A DNA stretch of 64,000 nucleotides, taken from assembly GCF_000698555.1 (NCBI RefSeq), contig NZ_JFHE01000005.1, positions 124,001-188,000 of the forward strand, given 5' to 3'. Origin of the DNA: Caballeronia grimmiae. GTDB lineage: Bacteria; Pseudomonadota; Gammaproteobacteria; Burkholderiales; Burkholderiaceae. Shown piece by piece: positions 37,449 through 46,671 of this stretch (its first letter is position 1; every line of letters begins with the position of its first letter). Under the pieces are notes generated by a model. That model searched no databases. It was not told where the DNA came from and saw only the letters and a list, made by a program, of their open reading frames with translations. The translations under genes and the position numbers were made by a program.

Positions 37449-39392
37449 ATGTCCAACAACCTCTTCAACATCGGCCTGTCGGGCTTGAACGCGGCCCAAT
37501 GGGGCCTGACGACGACCGGTCAGAACATCAGCAACGCCGCGACACCGGGCTATACGCTCGAGAAGGTCGCGTACCAGGAATCGTCGGGGCAATACACCGG
37601 CTCGGGCTATCTCGGCAGCGGCGTGCAAACCGCCGCCGTCACGCGCCAGTACAGCCAGTACCTCACGACGCAAGTCAACAACACGCAATCGTCGAGCAGC
37701 GCAGCGAACACGTACTACACGATGATCTCGCAGCTCAACAACCTCGTCGGCGATCCGACCGAAGGCATCGCTGCAGGCATCACCAACTACTTCTCCGGCC
37801 TCCAGTCAGTCGCGAACGCTGCAAGCAGCTCCGCGTCGCGTCAATCGCTCGTCAGCAGCGCGCAAACGCTCGCCAATCAACTGACGTCCGCCGGCGAGCA
37901 ATACGACCAGTTGCGCCAAAGCGTCAACACGCAACTGACCAGCGCCGTATCGTCGATCAACAGCTACGCGCAGCAAATCGCCGATCTCAACAAGCAGATC
38001 AACATCGCCGGCGCATCGGGACAGCAGCCGAATCAACTGCTCGACCAGCGGGATCAGGCAGTGTCGAGTCTCAGCTCGATGATCGGCGTGCAAGTCGTGC
38101 AGCAAGACGGCAACTACAACGTGTTCATCGGCAACGGGCAGCCGCTCGTCGTCGGCAATACGCAATATGGATTGCAAACCGTCGCGTCGCCGTCCGATCC
38201 GAGCGAACTCACCGTCGCATTCAAGAGCCGCGACGGCTCCACGCCGACCGCCGCGCAGACGCAATACATCGACGACTCGGCGCTCACCGGCGGCGTCGTC
38301 GGCGGACTGATCTCCTTCCGCAACGAAACGCTCGATCCGGCGCAGGCGCAACTCGGCGCCATCGCCACCAGTTTCGCCGCGCAACTCAACGGGCAGAACG
38401 CGCTCGGCCTCGACCTCAACGGCAAGCCGGGCGGCGCACTGTTTTCGACGGGCGATCCCGTCATCTACGCCGACGCCCGCAACAAGGGCACGGGCAGCGT
38501 CTCCGTTTCGTTCGCCGATCCGACCCAGCCGACGACCAGCGACTACGACGTCACCTTCGACGGCACCGACTACCAGGTGACCGACAGCGCATCGGGCAAG
38601 GCGCTCGGCAGCTTCTCCGCCGCCGATGGCGGAGGCACGGTCGCGGGCCTGAAGATCACCGTGTCCGGCACGATGCAGAAGGGCGATTCCTTCTCGATCC
38701 AGCCGACGCGCGCCGCGCTCGACAACTTCGCACTCGCGACGACCAGCGCCGGCGCGATTGCGGCGGCATCGCCGGCGGTGTCGTCGGCGTCGACGAGCAA
38801 TACGGGCACGGCGGCGATCACATCGGCGACGGCCGCGGCGGGCTATACCATGCCGACGGGATCGGGCATCACGCTGACGTACGACTCGGCGGCGAGCGGC
38901 TTCACGTCCAATGTCGATGTGACCGTGAACGGCACCACGTATGCCGCGAATTCGACGATTCCCTACGACTCGTCGAAGGGTTTGACGGTCACGTCGAACG
39001 GCATCAGCGCGACGATCAGCGGCAAGCCCGCCGATAACGATGCGTTCACCATCGCCCCGAACAAGGGCGGCACGAGCGACGGCAGCAATGCGCTCGCGAT
39101 GGCGAAACTCGTGTCGGCGAAATCGCTCGATGGCGGCAGCGAAACGCTGACGAACTCGTATGCGGCGTACGTGAACACCATCGGCAATCAGACGAACCAG
39201 CTCAAGGCAACGAGTTCGTCGCAGACCGCGCTGCTCAATCAGGCGACGACGGCGCAGCAATCCGTGCAGGGCGTGAACCTGAACGAGGAAGCGGCGAATC
39301 TGATTCAGTATCAGCAGCTTTACCAGGCGAACAGCAAGGTGATCCAGACGGCGTCGAGCCTGTTCCAGACGCTGCTCGGCATCTTCAATTAA
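37449..39392 (+). CDS. flgK: Hook-filament junction protein FlgK (HAP1)
   Basis: 647 residues. N-terminal FNIGLSGLNAAQWGLTTTGQ and NISNAATPGYTLEKVAYQES, C-terminal VNLNEEAANLIQYQQLYQAN and VIQTASSLFQTLLGIFN, both diagnostic of FlgK. The long middle part is a Ser/Thr/Gly-rich variable domain exposed outside the cell. FlgK links the hook to FlgL and the filament; FlgN is its chaperone. FliA-type promoter upstream. flgL follows after 11 bp. A plus-strand frame from 37109 overlapping it is a shadow. Confidence 0.97.
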   Translation: MSNNLFNIGLSGLNAAQWGLTTTGQNISNAATPGYTLEKVAYQESSGQYTGSGYLGSGVQTAAVTRQYSQYLTTQVNNTQSSSSAANTYYTMISQLNNLVGDPTEGIAAGITNYFSGLQSVANAASSSASRQSLVSSAQTLANQLTSAGEQYDQLRQSVNTQLTSAVSSINSYAQQIADLNKQINIAGASGQQPNQLLDQRDQAVSSLSSMIGVQVVQQDGNYNVFIGNGQPLVVGNTQYGLQTVASPSDPSELTVAFKSRDGSTPTAAQTQYIDDSALTGGVVGGLISFRNETLDPAQAQLGAIATSFAAQLNGQNALGLDLNGKPGGALFSTGDPVIYADARNKGTGSVSVSFADPTQPTTSDYDVTFDGTDYQVTDSASGKALGSFSAADGGGTVAGLKITVSGTMQKGDSFSIQPTRAALDNFALATTSAGAIAAASPAVSSASTSNTGTAAITSATAAAGYTMPTGSGITLTYDSAASGFTSNVDVTVNGTTYAANSTIPYDSSKGLTVTSNGISATISGKPADNDAFTIAPNKGGTSDGSNALAMAKLVSAKSLDGGSETLTNSYAAYVNTIGNQTNQLKATSSSQTALLNQATTAQQSVQGVNLNEEAANLIQYQQLYQANSKVIQTASSLFQTLLGIFN

Positions 39393-39403
39393 GGCGAACC
39401 GCG

Positions 39404-40645
39404 ATGCGTATTTCCAGTTCCCAGTACTTCAACATGAACGTCGCTTCGATGAGCGACCAGCAGAGCACGCTTGCGTCGATGTATCAGCAGATCTCGGCGG
39501 GCAAGCGCATTCTGACCGCATCGGACGACCCGCTCGGCGCCGCGCAGGCTGTGCAACTGACGCTGCGTAGCGGCGCGCTTTCGCAATACAGCACGAATCA
39601 GACGACGGCGCTGTCCGCGTTGCAGCAGGAAGACTCGACGCTCAGCGAAGTGAGCAGCGTGATGCAGAGCATTCAGTCGAAGCTCGTTCAGGCGGGCGAC
39701 GGCTCGCTCAACGATTCGAACCGTGCGGCGGTCGCGGACGCGATCAAGGGCTATCGCGACCAGCTGATGGGCCTGGCCAACACGACGGACGGCAGCGGCA
39801 ACTACATCTTCTCGGGACTGAAGGGCGGCACGAAGCCGTTCTCGGACGATCCGTCGGGTGTGGGCACGACCTATTCGGGCGATTACGGCCAGCGCACGAT
39901 GCAGATCAGCGAGGGCCGCTCGATTGCCGTGGGCGATACGGGCGCATCGATTTTCCGCAGCGTATCGGCGACGGAGAGCGATCCGGTATCGAGTGCGGCT
40001 TTGGGCAACACGGGCACGGGCACGATCAGTGCCGTGAGCGTGGAGGACACGAGCAATCCGAACAACGCGAGCACGTACACGATCAAGTTTTCGGTCGATG
40101 CGACTGCTGGCACGACGAGCTATCTGGTGACGGCGACGCCGCCGGATTCATCGCTGCCGACGACGCCGACTGCGTACACGGGCAAGACGGACATCACGCT
40201 TGGCGGACAGAAGGTGACGATCGGCGGCGTGCCTGCGAACAACGACACGTTCACGGTGCAGCCGGCGGCGACGGACAACAACGACATCTTTGCGACGCTG
40301 GATAACCTGGTCAATGCGCTGAAGCAGCCGACGGGTACGTCTGGCGCGCAGGCGGCGCTCGTCAATGCGCTGACGACGGCCGGGACCAAGATCACCAATA
40401 CGTTCAATAACGTGCTGTCGGCGCAGACGGTCGTAGGCGGACGCGAACAGGAAGTGCAGTCTACGCAGAGCGCGATGCAGACGACGCAGACGCAGACTGC
40501 GTCGGATCTGGCTAACCTCACGAGCATCGATCTCGTGTCGGCGATTAGCTCTTATGAGTTGACCCAGACTTCGCTTCAAGCCGCGCAGATGGCTTTTACT
40601 CAAATTCAGAAGATGTCGTTGTTTGATTATTTGGGTGGTGGTTGA
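39404..40645 (+). CDS. flgL: Hook-filament junction protein FlgL (HAP3)
   Basis: 413 residues. The N-terminus MRISSSQYFNMNVASMSDQQ then KRILTASDDPLGAAQAVQLT is the flagellin-like/FlgL signature; the C-terminus TSIDLVSAISSYELTQTSLQ AAQMAFTQ ends the coiled coil. The middle domain is expanded relative to the 317-residue E. coli protein. FlgL forms the second junction zone below the filament. It is co-transcribed with flgK from the sigma-28 promoter. Element B begins 17 bp after its stop. Confidence 0.95.
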   Translation: MRISSSQYFNMNVASMSDQQSTLASMYQQISAGKRILTASDDPLGAAQAVQLTLRSGALSQYSTNQTTALSALQQEDSTLSEVSSVMQSIQSKLVQAGDGSLNDSNRAAVADAIKGYRDQLMGLANTTDGSGNYIFSGLKGGTKPFSDDPSGVGTTYSGDYGQRTMQISEGRSIAVGDTGASIFRSVSATESDPVSSAALGNTGTGTISAVSVEDTSNPNNASTYTIKFSVDATAGTTSYLVTATPPDSSLPTTPTAYTGKTDITLGGQKVTIGGVPANNDTFTVQPAATDNNDIFATLDNLVNALKQPTGTSGAQAALVNALTTAGTKITNTFNNVLSAQTVVGGREQEVQSTQSAMQTTQTQTASDLANLTSIDLVSAISSYELTQTSLQAAQMAFTQIQKMSLFDYLGGG

Positions 40646-40661
40646 GGGTTCGTTTTCTCTC

Positions 40662-40929
40662 GTTGAACTGTGTTCGCGTCGGTCTATTAGCTCGCCCCTC
40701 CCCGGGGCGGGGGTCACTTTCTTGGCTGTCGACCAGAGTTGGCGCTTTAGCGCCTTACTCTGGTCCCATGCAAAGAAAGTAACCAAAGAAAGCAGCTTTT
40801 TTTTCGAACCGCCCAAAGCACTAAGTTGTGTGATCACTCCGTAGAACATCGGTGGCCCTCAGCTTGAAAGAGCCTTGAATCACCTTCCGCGCCCACTGAC
40901 TACTAACGTCCTCCGAGCCCCTTGGCTCG
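40662..40929. repeat. Element B, left arm
   Basis: Starts GTTGAACTGTGTTCGCGTCG, a slightly diverged end compared with A and C. It keeps the hairpin module at 40733-40763 and is 268 bp long. It abuts the flgL stop codon. Confidence 0.88.
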
Positions 40930-41234
40930 ACAACACCAGTGGAGCACCACGCGCCACGTGCCACACACCATCAACGCTGATTGAACCTTCGAAACACAGA
41001 ACAGGTATGGAGCACAGCGGCAGGTCATGCGGCAGTCACCTTCCAAAGGCGGGAATACCTTTGCAGGATCGAACGCGGCTCGGCGGCAGGCCGACTCATC
41101 ACGAGCGTCGCGCGACAGAAGCGGTGCAATAGCAACGGAGCGCGGAGTTCGAGCGGCAGCCTCAGTAAGCAGCTTCGAGTCAGTCCGTCAGCACTTGAGT
41201 TGTAGCGTGGCGCCTAGCACGCAGTCGGTTTTGA

Positions 41235-41463
41235 CGAGCCAAGGGGCTCGGAGGACGTTAGTAGTCAGTGGGCGCGGAAGGTGATTCAAGGCTCTTTCAA
41301 GCTGAGTGCCACCGCTGTTCTACGAAGTGACCACACAAGTCTGTGCATCGTGCGGTTCGAAAAAAAGCTGCTTTCTTTGGTTACTTTCTTTGCAGCAGCA
41401 AAGAAAGTGACCCCCGCCCCGGGGAGGGGCGCGCTAATAGACCGACACGAATACAAGCTCAAC
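41235..41463. repeat. Element B, right arm (inverted)
   Basis: 229 bp, about 38 bp shorter than the other long arms because the hairpin module is absent; at that point it has the perfect short palindrome CTTTCTTTGC-AGCA-GCAAAGAAAG (41384-41407). It abuts the fliR stop codon. Confidence 0.88.
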
Positions 41464-41479
41464 AACAGAAAAAAGCCCT

Positions 41480-42274
41480 TCAGAACATCCCCTGCGCAAC
41501 GCGCCCCACCTGTGCGATCCCCGAATCAAAAACCCTCGCAAAGAACGGCAAAAGATTCGGCACCATGAGCTGCAGGAGAAGCAACCCAACGAGCATAGTG
41601 ACAGGAAATCCAACCTGGAAAATCCCAATCTGCGGCGCAGCCCGATTGAGAATGCCAAGCGCGAGATTGGCGATGAGCAACGCAGCAACAACCGGCAGCG
41701 CCAGCAAAAGCCCAGTGGCAAAGATGCTTCCGCCGTATCCAACAAGCACCCTCCACCCCTGTGCATGAGAAGCCGCAGCAACGACATTCGCCCCGATGGG
41801 CACGTTCTGAAACGTAGTCACGAGCGCTCCAATCAATTGCAGATGCCCATCGAAGACAAGAAACGCGAGCATCGCCAGCGTGTTGAGGTATCGCGATATA
41901 ACCACCGCATTCCCGCCAGCGCGCGGATCATAGAGCATCGCGAAGCCGAGACCCATCTGCTGCCCGATGAACTCGCCCGCCGCATCGATGGCGGCAAACG
42001 CAATCTGCATCGTCATTCCGATAGCCGCGCCGATCAGAAACTGATTCACGATGATCCACACGCCGGCCGCCGAAAACACCGTCGCATCCGGCATGGCCGG
42101 CAACGTCGGCGCAACGATCAGCGTCACGAAGGCCGCCAGCGCGATCTTCACCCGCATCGGAATGGCCATGTGGCTCAGGATCGGCGCGGTGGCCACGAGC
42201 GCGAGAATGCGCACGAACGGCCAGAGGAACGCGGTCAGCCAGACATTGAGCTGCGCATAAGTGACGGAGAACAT
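41480..42274 (-). CDS. fliR: Flagellar export gate protein FliR
   Basis: 264 residues, five to six membrane helices (ILALVATAPILSHMAIPMRV; ALAAFVTLIVAPTLPAM; VWIIVNQFLIGAAIGMTMQI). Conserved AFAAIDAAGEFIGQQMGLGF and the C-terminal FPVTMLVGLLLLQLMVPNLL. FliR completes the FliPQR export channel. It follows fliQ after 10 bp, and its stop lies 16 bp from the end of element B. Confidence 0.95.
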   Translation of the reverse strand: MFSVTYAQLNVWLTAFLWPFVRILALVATAPILSHMAIPMRVKIALAAFVTLIVAPTLPAMPDATVFSAAGVWIIVNQFLIGAAIGMTMQIAFAAIDAAGEFIGQQMGLGFAMLYDPRAGGNAVVISRYLNTLAMLAFLVFDGHLQLIGALVTTFQNVPIGANVVAAASHAQGWRVLVGYGGSIFATGLLLALPVVAALLIANLALGILNRAAPQIGIFQVGFPVTMLVGLLLLQLMVPNLLPFFARVFDSGIAQVGRVAQGMF

Positions 42275-42284
42275 CGCGGCGAAC

Positions 42285-42554
42285 TCAGCCCGTGATGCCG
42301 GGCGTGATGGTGAACACGTGCCGCATGTAGTCGAGCAACGTGGACAGCATCCACGGCCCGGCGATGACCAGCGTCACCGCAACGGCAATCAGCTTGGGAA
42401 TAAACGATAGCGTCGACTCATTGATCTGCGTGGCCGCCTGGAACAGGCTCACCACCAGACCCACGACGAGCGCCACCAGCAACAGCGGCGCAGCCAGCAA
42501 CAGCGCGACATACATCGCCTGATGGGCCATCGTCATGACGGATTCGGGTGTCAT
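42285..42554 (-). CDS. fliQ: Flagellar export gate protein FliQ
   Basis: 89 residues with two membrane helices: MYVALLLAAPLLLVALVVGL and KLIAVAVTLVIAGPWMLSTL, joined by VSLFQAATQINESTLSFIPK. This is the standard FliQ size and pattern. It stacks with FliP and FliR in the export gate. 17 bp after fliP. Confidence 0.97.
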   Translation of the reverse strand: MTPESVMTMAHQAMYVALLLAAPLLLVALVVGLVVSLFQAATQINESTLSFIPKLIAVAVTLVIAGPWMLSTLLDYMRHVFTITPGITG

Positions 42555-42571
42555 TTCAAAGTCTCACGGAA

Positions 42572-43342
42572 TCAGGAAACGAAGCTCTGCGCGAGCGAGC
42601 CGATCAGCAATTGCCAGCCATCGACGAGCACGAACAGCATCAGCTTGAACGGCAACGCGATCGTCGACGGCGAAACCATCATCATGCCCATCGACATCAG
42701 CACGCTCGCCACCACCATGTCGATGATGAGAAACGGAATGAAGATCGTGAAGCCGATCTGAAAGCCCGTCTTCAGTTCGCTGGTGACGAACGACGGCACG
42801 AGCAGCGACAGCGGCACGTCCTCGGGGCCGTTCATCGGCGGAGCCTTGGAAATGCGGGCGAACAGCGCAAGATCCGATTCGCGCGTCTGCTTCAGCATGA
42901 ACTGCTTGAAGGGCGCGACGCCGCGCGTCATCGCCTGTTCCATCGCGATGGTGCCTTCAGAAAAGGGCTTGTACGCGTCGTTATACGCCTTGTCGAGAAC
43001 CGGCGACATCACGAAGAACGAGAGAAAGAGCGCCAGTCCCACGATCACCTGATTCGGCGGCGTGCTCGACGTGCCGAGCGCCTGACGCAGCAGCGACAGC
43101 ACGATGATGATGCGCGTGAAGCTCGTCATCATCAGGACCATCGCGGGGAGAAACGACAGCATCGTGAGCAGCAGCATCGTCTGCACACTGAGCGAATACG
43201 TCGTGCCGCCGTTGGGGCCGGGACTCGTGTTGAAAGCGGGCAGACCCGCCGTGCTTTGCGCGAAGGCCGCATACGGCATCAACGCGATGACAACGGGCAG
43301 CGCGAGTTTCATTCCGCGCACGATGTTCCGACTGAACTGCAT
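42572..43342 (-). CDS. fliP: Flagellar export gate protein FliP
   Basis: 256 residues. A signal-like N-terminal helix ([16 protein letters not shown]) is followed by the FliP core: [60 protein letters not shown] and [15 protein letters not shown]. FliP pentamers form the export channel. It is separated from fliO by 207 bp containing a hairpin, unlike the usual tight fliO-fliP junction, so fliPQR may have its own promoter. Confidence 0.97.
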   Translation of the reverse strand: MQFSRNIVRGMKLALPVVIALMPYAAFAQSTAGLPAFNTSPGPNGGTTYSLSVQTMLLLTMLSFLPAMVLMMTSFTRIIIVLSLLRQALGTSSTPPNQVIVGLALFLSFFVMSPVLDKAYNDAYKPFSEGTIAMEQAMTRGVAPFKQFMLKQTRESDLALFARISKAPPMNGPEDVPLSLLVPSFVTSELKTGFQIGFTIFIPFLIIDMVVASVLMSMGMMMVSPSTIALPFKLMLFVLVDGWQLLIGSLAQSFVS

Positions 43343-43498
43343 TACTTGCTCCCGCCTACGAAAACGTAGTCATGTTCGACAGGCTGAATTGTTGACCACG
43401 CCGCTCGCAAACGATGGCGGGAAAAGAGGGGGGATTTGGGGCTAACTCGCTTCATTGCGAGCGACGTTTCAGCGCGTTTTCAAGCGATGAAACGCAAA

Positions 43499-43526
43499 GG
43501 CGCGCGACCCTCGCGGACCGCGCGCC
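43499..43526 (-). terminator. Hairpin between fliO and fliP, possible weak terminator
   Basis: GGCGCGCG (43499-43506) pairs with CGCGCGCC (43519-43526); on the minus strand it is followed by TTTGCGTTT. It lies 24 bp past the fliO stop. A T run is poor, so attenuation is as likely as full termination. A nearby CGTTTCA...TGAAACG inverted repeat (about 43474-43493) may add structure. Confidence 0.4.
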
Positions 43527-43549
43527 CTGTACCGCTGAACTGCGAAGAC

Positions 43550-44062
43550 TTACTTGCCGCCGACGAACTTCTGCATGCGCTTGTTCGCTTCGCCCGCGAG
43601 AGCATCGCGGAAGCGCTGACCGAACGAGCCTTGCAACGTTTGCGCGGACGACGGCGCTTGATCCGTGACGCCTTCCACTTCAGCCGATCCCGCGGGCATC
43701 GTATGCAAGAGCCGCACGTTGCCGGGGCCCGCGCCGAGCACGAGCCACGTACCGCCGACTTCGACGACCGCGACGCGCTCCTTGTTGCCGAGCGATGCGC
43801 CGCCGATCACTTTCACGAGTCCGCTTCGCTTGCCGCCCTGGTAGCCGAGCTTGCGCGCGAGCCATGCACAGCCGAACACGAAGCCGATCACGATGACGAG
43901 GCCGAGCAGCGTCTGCAACACGGCGCCGAAACCGAGCGACGGCACCGCGCTTCCCGCGCCGACGCTCGATGCGATCTGCGCGGCATGATTCACCGCGTTC
44001 ATGTCGGCGGCGCGAGCGAGGAGGGGCGCGGCGAACAGCGCGCCAGCGGCAATGCGTTTCAT
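43550..44062 (-). CDS. fliO: Flagellar export accessory protein FliO
   Basis: 170 residues from ATG 44062, overlapping the fliN stop by four bases. An N-terminal signal (ALFAAPLLARA) and one membrane helix (FGAVLQTLLGLVIVIGFVFG) are followed by the conserved LVKVIGGASLGNKERVAVVE, VGGTWLVLGAGPGNVRLLH. FliO helps FliP assemble. A longer frame reaching 44419 shifts into fliN and was rejected. Confidence 0.9.
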   Translation of the reverse strand: MKRIAAGALFAAPLLARAADMNAVNHAAQIASSVGAGSAVPSLGFGAVLQTLLGLVIVIGFVFGCAWLARKLGYQGGKRSGLVKVIGGASLGNKERVAVVEVGGTWLVLGAGPGNVRLLHTMPAGSAEVEGVTDQAPSSAQTLQGSFGQRFRDALAGEANKRMQKFVGGK

Positions 44063-44493
44063 CGATTCAGCTTCCGGATACGTTCGGACGGCGTGATGAT
44101 GTCCGTCAGGCGAATACCGAACTTGTCGTTCACGACGACCACTTCGCCTTGCGCGATGAGGCAGCCGTTCACGAGCACGTCCATCGGCTCGCCAGCGAGA
44201 CCGTCGAGTTCCACGACCGAGCCTTGCGCGAGCTGCAACAGATTGCGAATGGCGATTTTCGTGCGTCCCAGCTCCACCGTCATCTGCACGGGGATGTCGA
44301 GGATCATCTCGATGTCGTTGCGCGTCGACGGCGTTGCGGCCTTCGACAGCGGCTGAAATACGCCGGCGGAGGCGACGGGCGTATCGTTGCCGTTCTGTTC
44401 GGCGAGCGCGGCGGCCCAATCGTCCATGGCCATTTCCTCGTTGTTCGAAACGGTCGCGCCGGGCTGCGTGTCTTCCTGCATCAAATCACTCAT
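44059..44493 (-). CDS. fliN: Flagellar motor switch protein FliN
   Basis: 144 residues. The N-terminal acidic linker is followed by the SpoA domain: IEMILDIPVQMTVELGRTKI, AIRNLLQLAQGSVVELDGLA, VLVNGCLIAQGEVVVVNDKF, GIRLTDIITP. FliN forms the base of the C ring. It overlaps fliM by eight bases and fliO by four, in one tight operon fliLMNO. Confidence 0.97.
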   Translation of the reverse strand: MSDLMQEDTQPGATVSNNEEMAMDDWAAALAEQNGNDTPVASAGVFQPLSKAATPSTRNDIEMILDIPVQMTVELGRTKIAIRNLLQLAQGSVVELDGLAGEPMDVLVNGCLIAQGEVVVVNDKFGIRLTDIITPSERIRKLNR

Positions 44494-45487
44494 AACTACC
44501 TTCCTTCGGGGAATCGCTTGCGCTGATCATCTTCTGGACGCGCAGCGCGTATTGACCATTGAAAATTCCGTAGCCGCATTCCATGACGGGCACGCCATCC
44601 ACTTTGGCGACGACGTGCTCGGGAATGTCGATCGGCAAGACATCGCCCACGCGCATGTTGAGCAGCTTTTCGAACGACGAGCGCACCTCCGCGAGATCCA
44701 CCGTCAGTTCCACTTCCGCCGATTGCACCTGTTGCGACAGCACGCGCACCCAGCGGCGGTCCACTTCGAGCGCTTCACCCTGTATCGGCGATGAGAGCAC
44801 GTCGCGGATCGGTTCGATCATCGAGTACGGGAAGCAGATGTGCAGCGTGCCGCCCGTCGAGCCGAATTCGATCGTGAACTGCGTCACGATGACGATTTCG
44901 TTCGGCGTCGCGACGTTCGCGAACTGCGTGTGCATCTCCGAGCGCATGTATTCGAACTGCAGCGGGCGCACGCTGCGCCACGACGCCGCATAGTGTTCGA
45001 ACACGAGATTGAGCAGCTTGTGGATGATGCGCTGCTCGGTCTGCGTGAACTCGCGGCCTTCGACGCGCGTATGGAACCGCCCGTCGCCGCCGAAGAGGTT
45101 ATCGACGACGAAGAACACGAGGTTCGGATCGAACACGAACAGCGACGTGCCGCGCAGGGGCTTCACGTGGACGAGGTTCAGGTTCGTCGGGATCGGCAGA
45201 TTGCGGGTAAATTCGCTGTACTTCTGCACCTTCACGGGACCGACGGAGATTTCCGCCGAGCGCCGCATGAAGTTGAAGATGCCGACGCGCATGAGTCGCG
45301 CGAAGCGGTCGTTGATGATTTCGAGGCCGGGCATCCGGCCGCGGACGATGCGTTCCTGCGTCGCGATGTTGTAGGGACGCACGCCGGCGCCGGGCTTGTT
45401 CTCGTCCGAGACCTGGTCTATTTCGCCGGTGACGCCTTTGAGGAGAGCATCGACCTCCTCTTGCGACATGAATTCTTCGTGGCCCAT
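44486..45487 (-). CDS. fliM: Flagellar motor switch protein FliM
   Basis: 333 residues. The CheY-P binding N-terminus EEFMSQEEVDALLKGV is present, then the middle domain (RPYNIATQERIVRGRMPGLE; NLVHVKPLRGTSLFVFDPNL; VDNLFGGDGRFHTRVEGREF), then the C-terminal SpoA-like domain. FliM connects FliG to FliN and receives the chemotaxis signal. 35 bp after fliL. Confidence 0.98.
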   Translation of the reverse strand: MGHEEFMSQEEVDALLKGVTGEIDQVSDENKPGAGVRPYNIATQERIVRGRMPGLEIINDRFARLMRVGIFNFMRRSAEISVGPVKVQKYSEFTRNLPIPTNLNLVHVKPLRGTSLFVFDPNLVFFVVDNLFGGDGRFHTRVEGREFTQTEQRIIHKLLNLVFEHYAASWRSVRPLQFEYMRSEMHTQFANVATPNEIVIVTQFTIEFGSTGGTLHICFPYSMIEPIRDVLSSPIQGEALEVDRRWVRVLSQQVQSAEVELTVDLAEVRSSFEKLLNMRVGDVLPIDIPEHVVAKVDGVPVMECGYGIFNGQYALRVQKMISASDSPKEGSYE

Positions 45488-45522
45488 GACTCTTTCCGTT
45501 TCTTTAGATTGATGCCGCGGGC

Positions 45523-46014
45523 TTACTGGACGACGAACTCGGTGAAGAGCACATCATCGACGTGGGCGGGCTGCTCGGGCGTGCTGCCGATGGTTTCGAC
45601 TGCGCTGCGCAGTTCGGTTGCGAGCTTGCGTTTGCCGTCGATGGTCGCGAGTTCTTCCGGATGCTTGGCCGACAGAATGAGCAGCACGCGGCTGCGGATT
45701 TCCGGCATGCGTTCGGTGAGGGCGGCCTGGCCTTTTGCGTCCTTGAGCTTGAGCGTGAGGCCGACGCGCAAGTAGTGCATGATGCCGTCGTCGGCTTGCA
45801 GGTTGACGGTGAGCGAGTCGAGCGGGAAGAAGACGGGCGGCGGCACCGGCGCGGGTTTCGCGGGGCCGTGGTTCGTCTTGCCGAGCAGGAAGTAAGCGCC
45901 GCCGGCGCCTGCGCCGAGCAGGACGATTGCGCCGATCGCGATGATCAGGATGCGCTTGAGTTTGCCGCTCTTCGCGGGAACGATGGGTTGCTGGTTTGCG
46001 GTCGTGGTAGCCAT
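45523..46014 (-). CDS. fliL: Flagellar basal body-associated protein FliL
   Basis: 163 residues with one N-terminal membrane helix (ILIIAIGAIVLLGAGAGGAY) and a periplasmic domain (FFPLDSLTVNLQADDGIMHY, LRVGLTLKLKDAKGQAALTE, RSRVLLILSAKHPEELATID) ending DDVLFTEFVVQ, as usual for FliL. It acts around the stator. First gene of fliLMNOPQR. Element C begins 143 bp upstream of its start. Confidence 0.95.
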   Translation of the reverse strand: MATTTANQQPIVPAKSGKLKRILIIAIGAIVLLGAGAGGAYFLLGKTNHGPAKPAPVPPPVFFPLDSLTVNLQADDGIMHYLRVGLTLKLKDAKGQAALTERMPEIRSRVLLILSAKHPEELATIDGKRKLATELRSAVETIGSTPEQPAHVDDVLFTEFVVQ

Positions 46015-46157
46015 GAATGCGTGCCTCTTTCGATAGGATGCATTGTTCGCTATCGCAGGTGGTTGTGATGGGGGGAATAGAGGGGGGTTTCGGGGCTATC
46101 TCGTACGTTTGGGGTTTTCGGTTCTTTTGCGCAACCGCGCGGGGTGTTCTTTCTGTT

Positions 46158-46387
46158 GTTGAGCTTGTATTCGTGTCGGTCTATTGGCTCGCCCCTCCCC
46201 GGGGCGGGGGTCACTTTCTTTGCCGCTGCAAAGAAAGTAACCAAAGAAAGCAGCTTTTTTTCTGAACCGCACGAAGCACTAACCTGCGTGGCCACTCCGT
46301 AGAACATCGGTGGCACTCAGCTTGAAAGAGCCTTGAATCACCTTCCGCGCCCACTGACTACTAACGTCCTCCGAGCCCCTTGGCTCG
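46158..46387. repeat. Element C, left arm
   Basis: 230 bp and lacks the hairpin module; the short perfect palindrome CTTTCTTTGC-CGCT-GCAAAGAAAG (46214-46237) occupies the site instead. Confidence 0.88.
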
Positions 46388-46671
46388 ACAACACCAGTGG
46401 AGCGCCGCGCGCCATGTGCCACACGCCATCAACGCTGATCGAACGTTTTAGATACGGAGCAGGTAAGGAGCACAGCTGCAAGATCATGCAGTAATCACCT
46501 TCCGAAGGCGGGAATACCTTTGCAGGATCGAACGCCGCTCAGCGGCGCAGGCCGGCTCATCGCGAGCGTTGCGCGAGCGACAGAAGCTTCAGTAGGTGGC
46601 GCCGAGCGGCTTCGAGCGGAGTCGGCAGCCCTTGAGTTGCAGCGTGGCGCCTAGCACGCAGTTGGTTTTGA

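Larger units (their letters stand above)
40662..41463. repeat. Arm-core-arm inverted-repeat element B
   Basis: 802 bp: left arm 40662-40929, core 40930-41234, right arm 41235-41463. The core has the same orientation as element C and the opposite orientation to A; GGCGGGAATACCTTTGCAGG occurs at 41048-41067 here and at 46507-46526 in C. It lies between the converging genes flgL (stop 40645) and fliR (stop 41480), 17 and 16 bp from each. The small frames inside (for example 41281-41568) are artefacts of the repeat. Confidence 0.9.

Noticed and set aside
37109..39037. 642-residue frame overlapping flgK
   Set aside because: It begins in the right arm of element A and continues out of frame through flgK; no domain.
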